Assembly: GCA_049595035.1 (NCBI GenBank) | Contig: JBMYKD010000005.1 | Location: forward strand, 42,999 to 106,998 | Origin: UBA12202 sp049595035 | GTDB lineage: Bacteria; Pseudomonadota; Alphaproteobacteria; Puniceispirillales; UBA1172 | Direction: 5' to 3' | Length of the DNA stretch: 64,000 nucleotides | Shown here: piece by piece, positions 1 through 9,566 of the stretch | Layout of the letters: the number at the start of each line of letters is the position of its first letter | Numbering within the stretch: the first letter of the stretch is position 1 | The notes under the pieces: generated by a model | Seen by the model: the letters and a program-made list of their open reading frames with translations, nothing else | Databases searched by the model: none | What the model was told of the DNA's origin: nothing | Translations under genes and position numbers: made by a program

Positions 1-1
1 C

Positions 2-1933
2 GAACAGCTTCTTGAAATCCTCAATATCAGACCAAGGCGGGTATTTACCCGCAATATTGCACTTGAAGGCAAGGCGACATTGATGGAAATCTATCGCCAG
101 AGTGGGCGCTATGCCGCAAAAATTGAACCAAAAATCATTGAATTACCTGATAAAAGAGTTGATCTGGTGTTTGAAGTCAACGAAGGGCCATTGATTAAGA
201 TTAGCAAGATCAAATTCATTGGCAATCAACAATTCAGTGATCGGGCTTTGCGCAATATCATCGCATCAAGAGAACGCAAATGGTATATTTTTCTATCATC
301 AAACGATAAATATGACCCTGCGCGTCTGGCTCTGGATGAACAGAAGTTGCGCCAATTCTATTTACAGAATGGCTATGCCAATTTTTCCATTCTCCGGTCA
401 TCGGGTGAATTGCTGCCTGACCGAAGTGGCTTTGTTCTGACCTTTCACGTTGATGAAGGCAAACAATATACCGTGTCGGATGTTGTGATTAAATCTGAAA
501 TTGAAAGCGTCAATAACGATATCCTTCTAGCCGAATCTACCCTTAAGGTAGGTGACGTATATGATGTGCGTTACATGGATGATACCTTAACAAGAATCAC
601 GGATAAACTAGGTGAGTTTGGATTTGCTTTTGTTAATGTCGAACCTGATTTTGACCTGGACGAAGAAAATGCCACATTGGCATTGACCATTAATGTTGAT
701 CGCTCAGAGCGCAATTTTGTGGAAGAAATCCGGATTGTTGCCAATGATAGAACGCTTGACCGTGTGATCAGGCGTCAATTTGAACTGGTAGAAGGCGATA
801 GTTTTAACCAGCTTAAACTGACCAATTCTATTCGGAATATTCGTAATCTTGGATATTTTTCAAATGTAACCAGCCGGGTTTTGCCGGGGTCAAGTTCTGA
901 TCAATCTATTGTTGAGGTTGCGGTAGAAGAAACGGCAACCGGAAATTTCACGCTTGGGTTCGGCTATTCATCTGTTGATGAAGGGTCATTTCAGATTGGA
1001 ATAGAAGAAAGTAATTTTCTTGGTTCTGGGCGCGGGGTCAGGGCAAATATATCCGTTTCGGGCAGTAAATCTAATTTCAGGGCAGGGATCACAGAGCCAT
1101 ATGTTTTTGACAGAAACCTTCGCGGTAGCTTTGATCTGTTCCGGGAAGAAGAAAAATATAGTGATGTCACACTGGAAAAGCAGGGTGTAGAAACCACCGT
1201 TGGGTTTAGTGCAAACAATAATTACTATCATAATTACGGTTATTTACTGGCTGAAACGCAAACCACAACAACGTCAACAACAGCACTATCAACCAGTGGT
1301 GATGAAGGCGCGCAATTAATTTCTGAAATAAGCTATACTTTGCGTCAGGATAAAAGAGATAACCGTTTTGATCCAAGAGAAGGATATTATTGGCGTGCTT
1401 CAAACAGCATTGCCGGGATAGGCGGGGATGTTCAATATCTGAAATCAGTTCTGGAAGCACAGTATTTTATGCCATTTAATTTTAAGCGGTTTGTGATAGG
1501 TGTTGGAGGTGAAATTGGTGTTGTTGATGGACTGGGTGAAAATGTTTCGCGATCTAACCGCTTTGTCATAGGCGGTAAAACCGTGCGTGGCTTTGATCGT
1601 GATGGCATCGGGCCGCGTGATGCTGGTGATGATTCCGTTGTTGGCGGTAATCAATATTATGCTGGCACGATTAACGTTATTTCGAGTTATGGGCTTGATC
1701 CAGACCTTGGCATGCGCTGGACGGTGTTCTATGATTTTGGGTCTTTATGGGGAACAGACTATCCGACAGGCGTTACCGGCGCCGATGATAATGATGTGCG
1801 TTCTTCTTTGGGATATGGATTATTCTGGGACACGGCCATTGGCCCGTTATCGTTCTTCTGGTCAATTCCGTTAACGGATCAGAGTTATGATAAAACGCAG
1901 GAATTCCAGTTTAGTATCGGGGGCCATTTCTAA
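2..1933 (+). CDS. bamA: Outer membrane protein assembly factor BamA (5' end missing)
   Basis: The reading frame is open from the first base of the window, so the N-terminus lies upstream; 643 residues are present. BamA is the central Omp85 pore of the BAM complex, which folds and inserts beta-barrel proteins into the outer membrane. The fragment starts inside a POTRA domain, continues through the remaining POTRA repeats (a new repeat begins near base 200 with an IKFIGNQQFSD-like strand), and ends in the 16-strand barrel. The barrel carries the hallmark VRGF motif of loop 6 near base 1585 and finishes with a C-terminal Phe, the usual beta-signal residue. The ATG at 83 is internal and is not the start. 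The stop overlaps the start of skp by one base (TAATG), as expected for one operon. Confidence 0.97.
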   Translation, partial: EQLLEILNIRPRRVFTRNIALEGKATLMEIYRQSGRYAAKIEPKIIELPDKRVDLVFEVNEGPLIKISKIKFIGNQQFSDRALRNIIASRERKWYIFLSSNDKYDPARLALDEQKLRQFYLQNGYANFSILRSSGELLPDRSGFVLTFHVDEGKQYTVSDVVIKSEIESVNNDILLAESTLKVGDVYDVRYMDDTLTRITDKLGEFGFAFVNVEPDFDLDEENATLALTINVDRSERNFVEEIRIVANDRTLDRVIRRQFELVEGDSFNQLKLTNSIRNIRNLGYFSNVTSRVLPGSSSDQSIVEVAVEETATGNFTLGFGYSSVDEGSFQIGIEESNFLGSGRGVRANISVSGSKSNFRAGITEPYVFDRNLRGSFDLFREEEKYSDVTLEKQGVETTVGFSANNNYYHNYGYLLAETQTTTTSTTALSTSGDEGAQLISEISYTLRQDKRDNRFDPREGYYWRASNSIAGIGGDVQYLKSVLEAQYFMPFNFKRFVIGVGGEIGVVDGLGENVSRSNRFVIGGKTVRGFDRDGIGPRDAGDDSVVGGNQYYAGTINVISSYGLDPDLGMRWTVFYDFGSLWGTDYPTGVTGADDNDVRSSLGYGLFWDTAIGPLSFFWSIPLTDQSYDKTQEFQFSIGGHF

Positions 1934-2535
1934 TGAGGCACGGGATAGTAAATCAGATGCGATATCTATGTGGAGTTATTCTGCTGGGGATGATCATATC
2001 TGGCATGGTATCCGCGGTCATGACGATGCCATCAATAGCGCAGGATACAGGGGAAAATCCTGTCAAAATTGCTGTCATAGATATTAATGGGGTGTTGGAA
2101 CAATCGATGGCTATCAAGAAAATCCGTGCTATCATTGATGAGGAAAATCAGAAATTCCTAGCCTCAACAGAAGAACAGCAACAAGCGCTTCGTTCGGAAG
2201 AACAGGAATTAGAAGCGCAACGGCAAATTCTGGATGAAACCGAGTTTAATCGCCGGCTAAAGCAGTTTCAGGATAAGGTCGCATCATTACAGCAAAAACT
2301 GCAACGCCAAAGGCGGGAATTTGATTTATCCTTGCAACAGGCCAATGATCAGTTGCGAAAACTGCTTTATCAGATCATTGCCGATATTAGCAAAGAAAAT
2401 GGCTATACGCTGGTGATACAGAAACAGAATGTTGTGCTTTATGATTTATCCATCGATATTTCTGACACGGCTTTGCTACGGTTGAATGAGCGAACAAAGG
2501 ATATGACGGTTACCTTTACCAATAAGGATAATTAA
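1933..2535 (+). CDS. skp: Periplasmic chaperone Skp/OmpH family
   Basis: The 200-residue protein has a hydrophobic signal segment (about residues 10-30), likely cleaved near residue 36 after SIAQ. A KIAVIDINGVLEQS strand follows, then a long Gln/Glu/Arg-rich coiled coil (about residues 60-140), the tentacle-like part of Skp. Skp forms a trimer that holds unfolded outer-membrane proteins in the periplasm for the BAM complex. Its place directly after bamA and before lpxD is the classic proteobacterial arrangement. The start overlaps the bamA stop by one base and its own stop overlaps lpxD in the same way, so translation is probably coupled. A second Met at residue 9 is an alternative start. Confidence 0.93.
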   Translation: MRHGIVNQMRYLCGVILLGMIISGMVSAVMTMPSIAQDTGENPVKIAVIDINGVLEQSMAIKKIRAIIDEENQKFLASTEEQQQALRSEEQELEAQRQILDETEFNRRLKQFQDKVASLQQKLQRQRREFDLSLQQANDQLRKLLYQIIADISKENGYTLVIQKQNVVLYDLSIDISDTALLRLNERTKDMTVTFTNKDN

Positions 2536-3596
2536 TGACCGAACATAGCCCGCATATCAGATTATCAGATCATCCCATGTCAATTGCCGATGCGGTGGCA
2601 TTAACATCTGGTGAATTATCCAGCGGATCGCCAGATCAGATGATCACCCATGCGACCACGCTGGAACATGCCAGTCATGGGGCAATATGTTTTGCAGAAA
2701 ATACTAATGCTTTCCTCAGGCTTGCTGATGAACAGGGTGTGACCTGCCTTACCACGAAAGACACGCTGGATCACATTCCTGATGAAGCGAAAACAAGGCG
2801 GAAAAATCCGCCTGCTATTATCCTTGTTGATCGCCCCAAAGACCGTTTTGCCTATGTGATGGAACAGCTTTATCCAAAGGCTAAATCAACGGGATATATT
2901 CATCCCATGTCATCAGTGGCATCAGACGCCATCATTGGTGATCATGTTCAGATTGACGCATTTGTTGAAATTGGCAGCAATGTCCGGATTGGTGACAATA
3001 GTATCATCAAATCAGGCACGGTTATTGGTGATGATGTTATTATCGGCAAGCATGTTTTGGTTATGCCGCATGTGCATATCGAACATGCCGTTATCGGTGA
3101 TCATGTTCAGATTTGTTCCGGGTCAGTGATTGGGAATTACGGGTTCGGGATAAGCAGTGATGGCCGGAACCGGCTTGTTCCGCATATTGGTAAAGTGATC
3201 ATAGGGGATCATTCCCATATTGGTAGTTTGAACACTATTGATCGTGGCATGCTGGATGATACGGTTATTGGTCAGCATGTGATGACGGACAACCAGTGCC
3301 ACATTGCGCATAATGTTCAAATTGGTAACGGGAACATTATCTGTGGTAAGGTAGGCATTGCCGGATCAGTTGTGATCGGCGAGCGAAATATTTTCGGCCC
3401 CGAAGTCGGGATTGCAAGTCATATAACCATAGGAGCTGGAAACCTGTTTGCAAGCCGGTCAGGCATTACAAAAGATATAGGCAATGGTCATGTTATGGGC
3501 GGGTTCCCTGCTGTTCCTATGGCTGATTATCGATTGCAGGTAGCGGGATTACGCCGATTGGCGCGTGAATTGAAATCTAAAGCTAGAAAGGAATAG
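2535..3596 (+). CDS. lpxD: UDP-3-O-(3-hydroxyacyl)glucosamine N-acyltransferase LpxD
   Basis: This enzyme adds the second, N-linked hydroxyacyl chain from acyl-ACP to UDP-3-O-acylglucosamine, the third step of lipid A synthesis. The 353 residues show an N-terminal uridine-binding domain (about 1-110), then a left-handed beta-helix made of hexapeptide repeats (IGDHV, IGSNV, IGDNS). The catalytic His sits in NQCHIAHNV, at about residue 259, and a short helical C-terminus follows. Length matches the family. The repeats are partly visible in the DNA: an 18-base ggtgatcatgttcagatt string occurs twice, near 2938 and 3095. It overlaps skp by one base and is followed after two bases by fabZ. Confidence 0.96.
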   Translation: MTEHSPHIRLSDHPMSIADAVALTSGELSSGSPDQMITHATTLEHASHGAICFAENTNAFLRLADEQGVTCLTTKDTLDHIPDEAKTRRKNPPAIILVDRPKDRFAYVMEQLYPKAKSTGYIHPMSSVASDAIIGDHVQIDAFVEIGSNVRIGDNSIIKSGTVIGDDVIIGKHVLVMPHVHIEHAVIGDHVQICSGSVIGNYGFGISSDGRNRLVPHIGKVIIGDHSHIGSLNTIDRGMLDDTVIGQHVMTDNQCHIAHNVQIGNGNIICGKVGIAGSVVIGERNIFGPEVGIASHITIGAGNLFASRSGITKDIGNGHVMGGFPAVPMADYRLQVAGLRRLARELKSKARKE

Positions 3597-3598
3597 TT

Positions 3599-4060
3599 AT
3601 GTCTGCTGATGAAATGATATTGCACCATCATGATATTTTGAAACTGATTCCCCATCGTCATCCGTTTTTGCTGATTGATAGAGTCAGGATCATTGACCCC
3701 GGTGTAGCCGCGATTGGTATCAAGGCCATTACCAGCACCGAGCCACATTTATCAGGCCATTTTCCGGGGCATCCCATTATGCCGGGGGTGCTGATCATAG
3801 AAGCCATGGCACAGACCGCAGGCGTTATGGTCGCCCATGAAGAAAAATCTGATCTGGAAGATGATATGCATGTTTATTTCACCACGATTGAAAACGCCCG
3901 CTTCCGCGCCCCGTCACGTCCGGGTGATCTGTTGGAATGCCATGTCAGACGCACGGGCGGCAGATCAACACTACATAAATTCGAAGCCGAAGCGATTAAT
4001 GATGGAAAAAAAGTAGCCTCTGCTAGTTTTTCGGCCATGCTGGTTGAGCCCGGAAAATAG
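3599..4060 (+). CDS. fabZ: 3-hydroxyacyl-[acyl-carrier-protein] dehydratase FabZ
   Basis: FabZ removes water from 3-hydroxyacyl-ACP during fatty-acid elongation in the cytoplasm. In this operon it competes with LpxA and LpxD for hydroxyacyl-ACP, so the location links membrane lipid and lipid A supply. The 153-residue protein is a single hot-dog fold. HRHPFLLIDRV lies at residues 19-29, and the active-site stretch GHFPGHPIMPGV supplies His54 with Glu68 in the following IIEAMAQ helix. The ATG at 3599 follows an AGAAAGGA-type ribosome binding site inside the end of lpxD. Eight bases separate it from lpxA. Confidence 0.96.
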   Translation: MSADEMILHHHDILKLIPHRHPFLLIDRVRIIDPGVAAIGIKAITSTEPHLSGHFPGHPIMPGVLIIEAMAQTAGVMVAHEEKSDLEDDMHVYFTTIENARFRAPSRPGDLLECHVRRTGGRSTLHKFEAEAINDGKKVASASFSAMLVEPGK

Positions 4061-4068
4061 AGATACCC

Positions 4069-4872
4069 ATGCCATCCTATATTCATCCTACTGCCATTAT
4101 TGCTGATGGTGCTGAAATTGGTGAAAACATTTCTATCGGTGCGTTCTGTTCTATCGGTGAACATGTTCGTATCGGTGATCATTGTGTTCTTCACCCGTCT
4201 GTTATTATTGATGGCCATACGGAAATAGGGGCAAGTAATCAGATATTTTCCTATGCGGTTCTTGGTATGGCCCCCCAGCATTTACGTTATGAAGGTGAAG
4301 CCTCAACACTGGTCATAGGTGACCATAATCTGATCAGGGAGCATGTGACCATGCATCCGGGAACAGCAGTCGGTGATATGACAACGCAAATTGGTTCGCA
4401 TGGAATGTTTATGGTCGGCTCACATATCGGGCATGATAGTGTCATCGGTGATCATGTTATTATGGCCAATCATGTTCAGATTGGCGGTCATGTTCATATT
4501 GGTGAACGGTGCTATATCGGGGCTATGGTTGGTGTTCATCCATTTGTTCGTGTTGGTAAAAATACGATCATAGGGGGCATGTCAAAAGTAGAACATGACG
4601 TGATCCCATTTAGCAGGGTTGATGGTAATAAATGCTATCTGGATGGAATCAATGTGATCGGGCTTGAACGAAGTGGATATAGTCGGGAAAGCATCAGGCA
4701 GATTCGTGCCGCATTCAAAGATTTATTCAGGGGTGAGGGCAGTTTCGATGATCGTGTTGCCCGCGCACATAATACTTATGCTGGTGATAAGGACGTTAAG
4801 GTTATGCTGGATTTTATCACCGCAAGCGAAAAGAGACCCATCATGCAGGTCAATCGAAATGGGAAATCCTGA
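4069..4872 (+). CDS. lpxA: UDP-N-acetylglucosamine acyltransferase LpxA
   Basis: LpxA carries out the first step of lipid A synthesis, moving a 3-hydroxyacyl chain from ACP to the 3-OH of UDP-GlcNAc. The 267-residue protein is a left-handed beta-helix of hexapeptide repeats with a helical C-terminal third used in trimerisation. The catalytic His is in GSHIGHDS, about residue 122, aligned with His125 of E. coli. The loop MAPQHLRYEGE (about 67-77) is the usual family signature. The last 14 bases overlap the proposed start of lpxI, which supports translational coupling in the lpx operon. Confidence 0.96.
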   Translation: MPSYIHPTAIIADGAEIGENISIGAFCSIGEHVRIGDHCVLHPSVIIDGHTEIGASNQIFSYAVLGMAPQHLRYEGEASTLVIGDHNLIREHVTMHPGTAVGDMTTQIGSHGMFMVGSHIGHDSVIGDHVIMANHVQIGGHVHIGERCYIGAMVGVHPFVRVGKNTIIGGMSKVEHDVIPFSRVDGNKCYLDGINVIGLERSGYSRESIRQIRAAFKDLFRGEGSFDDRVARAHNTYAGDKDVKVMLDFITASEKRPIMQVNRNGKS

Positions 4873-5674
4873 TAACATCATTGGTATCCTTGCGGCGGCA
4901 GGTGATATGCCAGTTATCCTGACCAGCCAATTGCGGGCTAGTGGATATACGCCATTTGTAATTGCTATTGATGGTATGGCTGATGCTGTCCTACCCATGG
5001 CTGATATTACCATCAGATTAGGGGCGGCCAGTCGAATTATCACGGCTTTCAAAGATGCTGGCTGCCGGCAGATCATCATGACTGGAAAATTCATCAGACC
5101 AAGTTTGATGCAAATCAAGCCTGATCTGACAGGTGCCAAACTGGCATTTAAAGCCCTATCAACAAGTGATAATAATGCTCTTCAACTGATTGCAGACTTC
5201 CTTGCTGGTTATGATCTTCATATGGCTGACCTTCATCAGATTCTTCCCGATATATTTGCTTCGGCAGGTGTGATAGCCGGAAAAGCGCCAACCAAGAAAC
5301 AACAAGCCAGTATAGAAAAGGCCGTGGCTGTTCTTGATGCTCTGGGGGATTGTGATGTAGGGCAGGCTGTCATTGTTCAGCAGCAACGTGTTCTGGCGAT
5401 AGAGGCCGCAGAGGGGACAAACGCTATGATATGTCGGGCAGGGGATTATATGTCACCGGATTTTCTGCCGCCTATTCTGGTTAAAATGTCCAAACATGGA
5501 CAGAATAAACGTCTTGATCCACCGGTTATAGGAACAGAAACCCTGACGCTGGCAGCTGAAAACGGGGTGACAATGGTTGTGGTTGAAGCAGGCGGTGTTA
5601 TTCTGGCTGATCGGGATGAATGCCTGGCAACAGCCAGGCGACTAAAGATGTCGCTATTCGGCTTGACGGGGTGA
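4859..5674 (+). CDS. lpxI: UDP-2,3-diacylglucosamine pyrophosphatase LpxI
   Basis: LpxI hydrolyses UDP-2,3-diacylglucosamine to lipid X and UMP. It replaces the LpxH enzyme of gammaproteobacteria and is typical of alphaproteobacteria. I place the start at ATG 4859 (MGNPDNIIGILAAAGDMP), giving 271 residues, near the family length; the frame is open further upstream but would run deep into lpxA. An N-terminal domain with a GxLAAxGxLP-like opening is followed by a C-terminal domain containing the GTNAMICRAG stretch and the ending VVEAGGVILADRDE. It sits between lpxA and lpxB, as in Caulobacter, and its TGA overlaps the GTG start proposed for lpxB. Confidence 0.93.
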   Translation: MGNPDNIIGILAAAGDMPVILTSQLRASGYTPFVIAIDGMADAVLPMADITIRLGAASRIITAFKDAGCRQIIMTGKFIRPSLMQIKPDLTGAKLAFKALSTSDNNALQLIADFLAGYDLHMADLHQILPDIFASAGVIAGKAPTKKQQASIEKAVAVLDALGDCDVGQAVIVQQQRVLAIEAAEGTNAMICRAGDYMSPDFLPPILVKMSKHGQNKRLDPPVIGTETLTLAAENGVTMVVVEAGGVILADRDECLATARRLKMSLFGLTG

Positions 5675-6831
5675 ATGTGGCTTATCAATGTTTTATTCTG
5701 GCAGGTGAGCCATCAGCAGACCGGTTAGGTAAATCGGTGATGGAAGCCTTGCGGGATAAGGTCCGTTTTTTTGGTGTCGGCGGGGATGATATGATAGCCG
5801 AAGGGCTGGATAGCATTGCCCCATCACATGAGTTTACCATTATCGGAATGACGCAGATATTAAAAGCAATCCCGCGCCTATCCCGACTGGCAGATCATTT
5901 GATTGATGAAATTATCAGACGTCGTCCAGATGCTATCGTGACCATTGATAGCAAGGGGTTTTCCTTGCGGTTTGCCAAGCGGCTTAAAAAACGGATGGCA
6001 AAACATGGCTGGCACGCCCCGATCATTCATCTGGTTGCCCCAACCGTATGGTGCTGGGGTAAGTGGCGGACCAAACCTTTTGCTACCGTGATGGATAAAC
6101 TGTTATGCCTTTTTCCTTTTGAACCACCCTATTTTACCCCATATGGTGGGGTAGCTGAATATGTGGGTCATCCCTTGTTTGAGCGGGATATTCCAGCGAA
6201 AGCCACTGCGCGTAACGTTTTAAAAATAAGTCCGGACACCAATGTTCTTGTGCTATTGCCCGGCAGCCGCAAGAGTGAGATCAAACAGCTGATGCCAGTC
6301 ATGCTAGAAGCCCAGCAACAGCTGAAAGCCCTTTATCCTGATCTTACGACGATTTTACCGGTATCATCGCATGTTGCCCCCAGAATAAAAGAGATGTTGG
6401 GTGACCACAAAGATATCAGATGTGTGGCGGGTGACAGCCAGACCATGACAGCATTAGCCGCCGGTGATGTCGGCATTATCTGTTCAGGCACTGTGACGTT
6501 AGAAGCGGCAATGACGGGATTACAGGGGGTTGTGGTCTATAAACCAGACTGGTTTTCCATGTTTATAGGCTGGCTGCTGGCTGATCTGGATCAGATTGTT
6601 CTAGCTAATGTTGTTACAAAATCAACACTTTACCCATTACTTCTTTGGCGGAAGGTAACGGCTAAGGCACTTGTTGATGCGGTGATAAACGGCTTTGCGC
6701 ATCCTGACCAAGGACAGAAAATCCATCAGTCGATGCAAAAAGTCATAGCAAGACGTGGTGACCAGAGTTTCGGCACCTCAGCGGCGCAGGCTATTTTGTC
6801 CAGCTTGTCCGATAGCAAAACCGGCGATTAA
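5671..6831 (+). CDS. lpxB: Lipid-A-disaccharide synthase LpxB
   Basis: LpxB is a GT19 glycosyltransferase that joins lipid X to UDP-2,3-diacylglucosamine to form the lipid A disaccharide at the inner membrane. The start is a judgement: GTG 5671 gives a GTGA overlap with the lpxI stop and puts the conserved FILAGEPSADRLG stretch at the very N-terminus (386 residues). An ATG at 5620 would add 17 residues inside lpxI. Family motifs visible are HLVAPTVWCWGKWR, LLPGSRKSEI and the SGTVTLEAA nucleotide-binding stretch. The gene ends in a four-base TTAA overlap with the convergent gltA, leaving no room for a terminator. Confidence 0.95.
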   Translation: MNVAYQCFILAGEPSADRLGKSVMEALRDKVRFFGVGGDDMIAEGLDSIAPSHEFTIIGMTQILKAIPRLSRLADHLIDEIIRRRPDAIVTIDSKGFSLRFAKRLKKRMAKHGWHAPIIHLVAPTVWCWGKWRTKPFATVMDKLLCLFPFEPPYFTPYGGVAEYVGHPLFERDIPAKATARNVLKISPDTNVLVLLPGSRKSEIKQLMPVMLEAQQQLKALYPDLTTILPVSSHVAPRIKEMLGDHKDIRCVAGDSQTMTALAAGDVGIICSGTVTLEAAMTGLQGVVVYKPDWFSMFIGWLLADLDQIVLANVVTKSTLYPLLLWRKVTAKALVDAVINGFAHPDQGQKIHQSMQKVIARRGDQSFGTSAAQAILSSLSDSKTGD

Positions 6832-8126
6832 TCTCTGTCTGAAATGGATGTATAAGATTTAGGTTCAGGGCCGGTATAAAGTTGGCGTGGACGACCAATG
6901 CGCTGCATAGGGTCTTCGATCATTTCTTTCCATTGGGATACCCAGCCGACTGTTCGTGCGACGGCAAATAATACGGTAAACATTGAGGTAGGGAACCCCA
7001 TAGCTTTCAGGATAATGCCAGAGTAAAAATCAACATTTGGATATAACTTTTTCTCAATGAAGTAGCTGTCTTTGAGAGCAATTTCTTCAAGCTCAAGTGC
7101 AATGGCAAGCAGAGGATCATTCTGAATACCAAGTTGGTTAAGCACTTTATGACATTCTTCACGCATGACTTTGGCGCGAGGATCAAAGTTTTTATAAACC
7201 CTATGCCCAAATCCAAATAGACGGAAGGGGTCATTTTTATCACGGGCACGATTAATATATTCGGGTATGTTCGATGGGTCGCCAATTTCAGCCAGCATAT
7301 CGAGAACGGCTTCGTTAGCGCCGCCATGTGCAGGCCCCCATAGCGCAGCTATTCCGGCCGCAATACAGGCAAAGGGATTGGCGCCAGATGATCCGGCAAG
7401 CCGGACAGTTGAGGTAGAGGCATTTTGTTCATGGTCTGCATGAAGAATAAGGATTTTATCCATAGCCGAGGCCAGAACCGGATTGATAACATAATCTTCG
7501 GTCGGAACAGCAAAACACATATGCAGGAAATTTTCAGCATAGGTCAGGTTATTTTTGGGATAGTTGAAAGGTTGACCATTAGAGTATTTAAATGCCATCG
7601 CGGCCAATGTAGGCATTTTTGCAATCAGCCGCCGTGATGCCACCATGCGCTGAATGGGATCACTGATATCGGTAGAATCATGATAGAAAGCAGATAACGC
7701 CCCTGTCACCCCGCATAGGATTGCCATGGGATGGGCATCCCGCCGAAAGCCACGGAAAAAGCTGTTAATCTGTTCATGGACCATCGTGTGATGGGTAATG
7801 GCATGATCAAATTCATCTTTTTCGTCACGGTTGGGCAAATTGCCATGTAACAATAGATAGCAGACTTCCAGAAAATCACTTTTTTCTGCCAATTCATCAA
7901 TGCTGTATCCGCCATGCATTAACTGGCCTTTATCACCATCGATATAGGTTAGTCGTGATTTACATGACGCAGTAGCCATGAAACCCGGATCAAATGTAAA
8001 ATATCCCAGTTCGGTTTGCAGCTTTCTTATGTCAATGACAGGGTTGCCGACAGTACCTTCCATGACGGGAAGTTCTATGGTTTTGTTTGTTTCACTGTCT
8101 GTAACCGTTACTATTCTGTTTTTCAT
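6828..8126 (-). CDS. gltA: Citrate synthase (type II)
   Basis: This enzyme condenses oxaloacetate with acetyl-CoA to give citrate, the entry step of the TCA cycle. The 432-residue length and N-terminal extension fit the large hexameric bacterial type. The catalytic triad is visible: His267 in WGPAHGGANE, His308 in FGFGHRVYK and Asp366 in PNVDFYSG. The gene reads towards lpxB and overlaps its stop by four bases. Upstream there is a short gap to gltX holding a good sigma70-type promoter (separate entry), so it is probably transcribed on its own as well as by read-through from gltX. Confidence 0.98.
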   Translation of the reverse strand: MKNRIVTVTDSETNKTIELPVMEGTVGNPVIDIRKLQTELGYFTFDPGFMATASCKSRLTYIDGDKGQLMHGGYSIDELAEKSDFLEVCYLLLHGNLPNRDEKDEFDHAITHHTMVHEQINSFFRGFRRDAHPMAILCGVTGALSAFYHDSTDISDPIQRMVASRRLIAKMPTLAAMAFKYSNGQPFNYPKNNLTYAENFLHMCFAVPTEDYVINPVLASAMDKILILHADHEQNASTSTVRLAGSSGANPFACIAAGIAALWGPAHGGANEAVLDMLAEIGDPSNIPEYINRARDKNDPFRLFGFGHRVYKNFDPRAKVMREECHKVLNQLGIQNDPLLAIALELEEIALKDSYFIEKKLYPNVDFYSGIILKAMGFPTSMFTVLFAVARTVGWVSQWKEMIEDPMQRIGRPRQLYTGPEPKSYTSISDRD

Positions 8127-8164
8127 TATATTAAACCAAAGGTTAGGGATTTATATGCAGTATG

Positions 8165-8193
8165 ATTATATAACCTAGATCGACTTATTGCAA
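8165..8193 (-). promoter_or_regulatory. Predicted sigma70 promoter of gltA
   Basis: Read on the minus strand, TTGCAA (8193-8188) is followed by exactly 17 bases and a perfect TATAAT (8170-8165). Transcription would begin near 8158, leaving a leader of about 32 bases before the gltA ATG at 8126. The -35 box lies within the last codons of gltX, consistent with an internal promoter that uncouples the abundant citrate synthase from the tRNA synthetase. This is inferred from sequence only. Confidence 0.6.
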
Positions 8194-9551
8194 ACATTGT
8201 CGAGGCGGATAACAATTTGTTTCTGTCCTAAAATGGTTAATAGCAGGGCAATATCTGGTGCCTGACGTTTTCCTGTCAACGCAACCCTTAGCCCCGGGCC
8301 GACATCACGCATCTTTAATCCCTGTTTGGTCAGCCAGTCTGAAAACCATGTTTTCACTTGATCAAGATGGTTAAGTCCTTCCGGATAATCTCTAGCCAAG
8401 CGTTGGAGCCGTTCCAGCATATCAGCATCCAGTAATGGCTTGGCATCGTCATCAATGGCTGGCGGTGAGGAAATAAGGGCAAAATGAGCCATTTCAGATA
8501 AATCGGTTATCAGATTTGCCCGTTCTTTCAGGGCAGGCACCAGTTGGCGGAGTCTGGTTTCAACATCATCTGATAATGGTTCGGGGGCAATCAGACGAAT
8601 AACATCTTCATCTGGCATCTGTGCTATATACTGGCTGTTCAGGGCAGTGAGTTTATCAGAATCAAAGCGGGCAGGTGATTTTCCAATACCGCCAAGATCA
8701 AACCATTCTATGGCCTGATCACGGCTAATCATTTCATCATCACCATGACTCCACCCTAGCCGCAACAGATAATTATTTACCGCTTCGGGCAGGAACCCCA
8801 TATCTCGATAGGCTGTTACAGAAAGGGCACCGTGGCGTTTGGATAATTTGGCACCATCTGCCCCGTGGATAAGCGGGATATGAGCATAAACCGGTTGTGG
8901 CCAGTCCATCGCCGCAATAATTTTCTGTTGCCGGAACGCATTATTGAGATGATCATCACCACGAATAATGTGCGTCACCCCCATATCATGGTCATCCACC
9001 ACCACCGCCAGCATATAGGTCGGGGTGCCATCGCTACGCAACATGACCAGATCATCCAGCTGTTGGTGCTGTACCGTCACCTCACCCTGTACCGCATCGG
9101 GAATGGTGGTTGAGCCGCTTTCAGGCATTTTCAGTCGCACGACATATGGCGCGTCAGGTGCTTCTGCTGCTGTCTTTTCACGCCATGGCGAGCGGATAGG
9201 ATAGCCAATTTTTCTTGCTTCCTCACGCATCTGGGATAATTCTTCCGGGGTGAGGTAGCAGCGATAGGCGAGCCCTTTTTCCAGCAATTGATGGGCAATA
9301 TCCGCGTGCCTTTCCATACGGCTGAACTGATATACGGGGTCTTGGTCACCAGCCAGATCAAGCCAGTTCAAGCCATCATGAATAGCGGCAATGGCCTCAT
9401 CGGTTGATCGTGCGCGGTCGGTATCTTCTACCCTCAGCAGATAGGTGCCGCCGTGATGTCGTGCAAACAGATAATTGAATAATGCCGTCCGTGCGCCACC
9501 GATATGAAGAAATCCTGTTGGTGAAGGGGCAAATCGTGTGATCACGCTCAT
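8175..9551 (-). CDS. gltX: Glutamyl-tRNA synthetase
   Basis: This class I synthetase charges tRNA-Glu with glutamate. Residues 6-19 carry the HIGH-type motif (FAPSPTGFLHIGG), and the KMSKS-type loop is KLSKR at 235-239. A tRNA-binding helical C-terminal domain follows; 458 residues is normal. Because gatC and gatA lie at the other end of the window, this enzyme or a second GltX elsewhere may also mischarge tRNA-Gln (inference). The start codon is only 15 bases from that of the divergent comEC, so its promoter must reach into or beyond the comEC 5' region. gltA follows 48 bases downstream. Confidence 0.97.
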   Translation of the reverse strand: MSVITRFAPSPTGFLHIGGARTALFNYLFARHHGGTYLLRVEDTDRARSTDEAIAAIHDGLNWLDLAGDQDPVYQFSRMERHADIAHQLLEKGLAYRCYLTPEELSQMREEARKIGYPIRSPWREKTAAEAPDAPYVVRLKMPESGSTTIPDAVQGEVTVQHQQLDDLVMLRSDGTPTYMLAVVVDDHDMGVTHIIRGDDHLNNAFRQQKIIAAMDWPQPVYAHIPLIHGADGAKLSKRHGALSVTAYRDMGFLPEAVNNYLLRLGWSHGDDEMISRDQAIEWFDLGGIGKSPARFDSDKLTALNSQYIAQMPDEDVIRLIAPEPLSDDVETRLRQLVPALKERANLITDLSEMAHFALISSPPAIDDDAKPLLDADMLERLQRLARDYPEGLNHLDQVKTWFSDWLTKQGLKMRDVGPGLRVALTGKRQAPDIALLLTILGQKQIVIRLDNVCNKSI

Positions 9552-9566
9552 AAAATATTAACCTTT

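Noticed and set aside
2938..4500. Repeated ggtgatcatgttcag strings in lpxD and lpxA, looking like a DNA repeat family
   Set aside because: They encode the hexapeptide repeats (IGDHV) of both beta-helix enzymes, so the repetition is explained at protein level.
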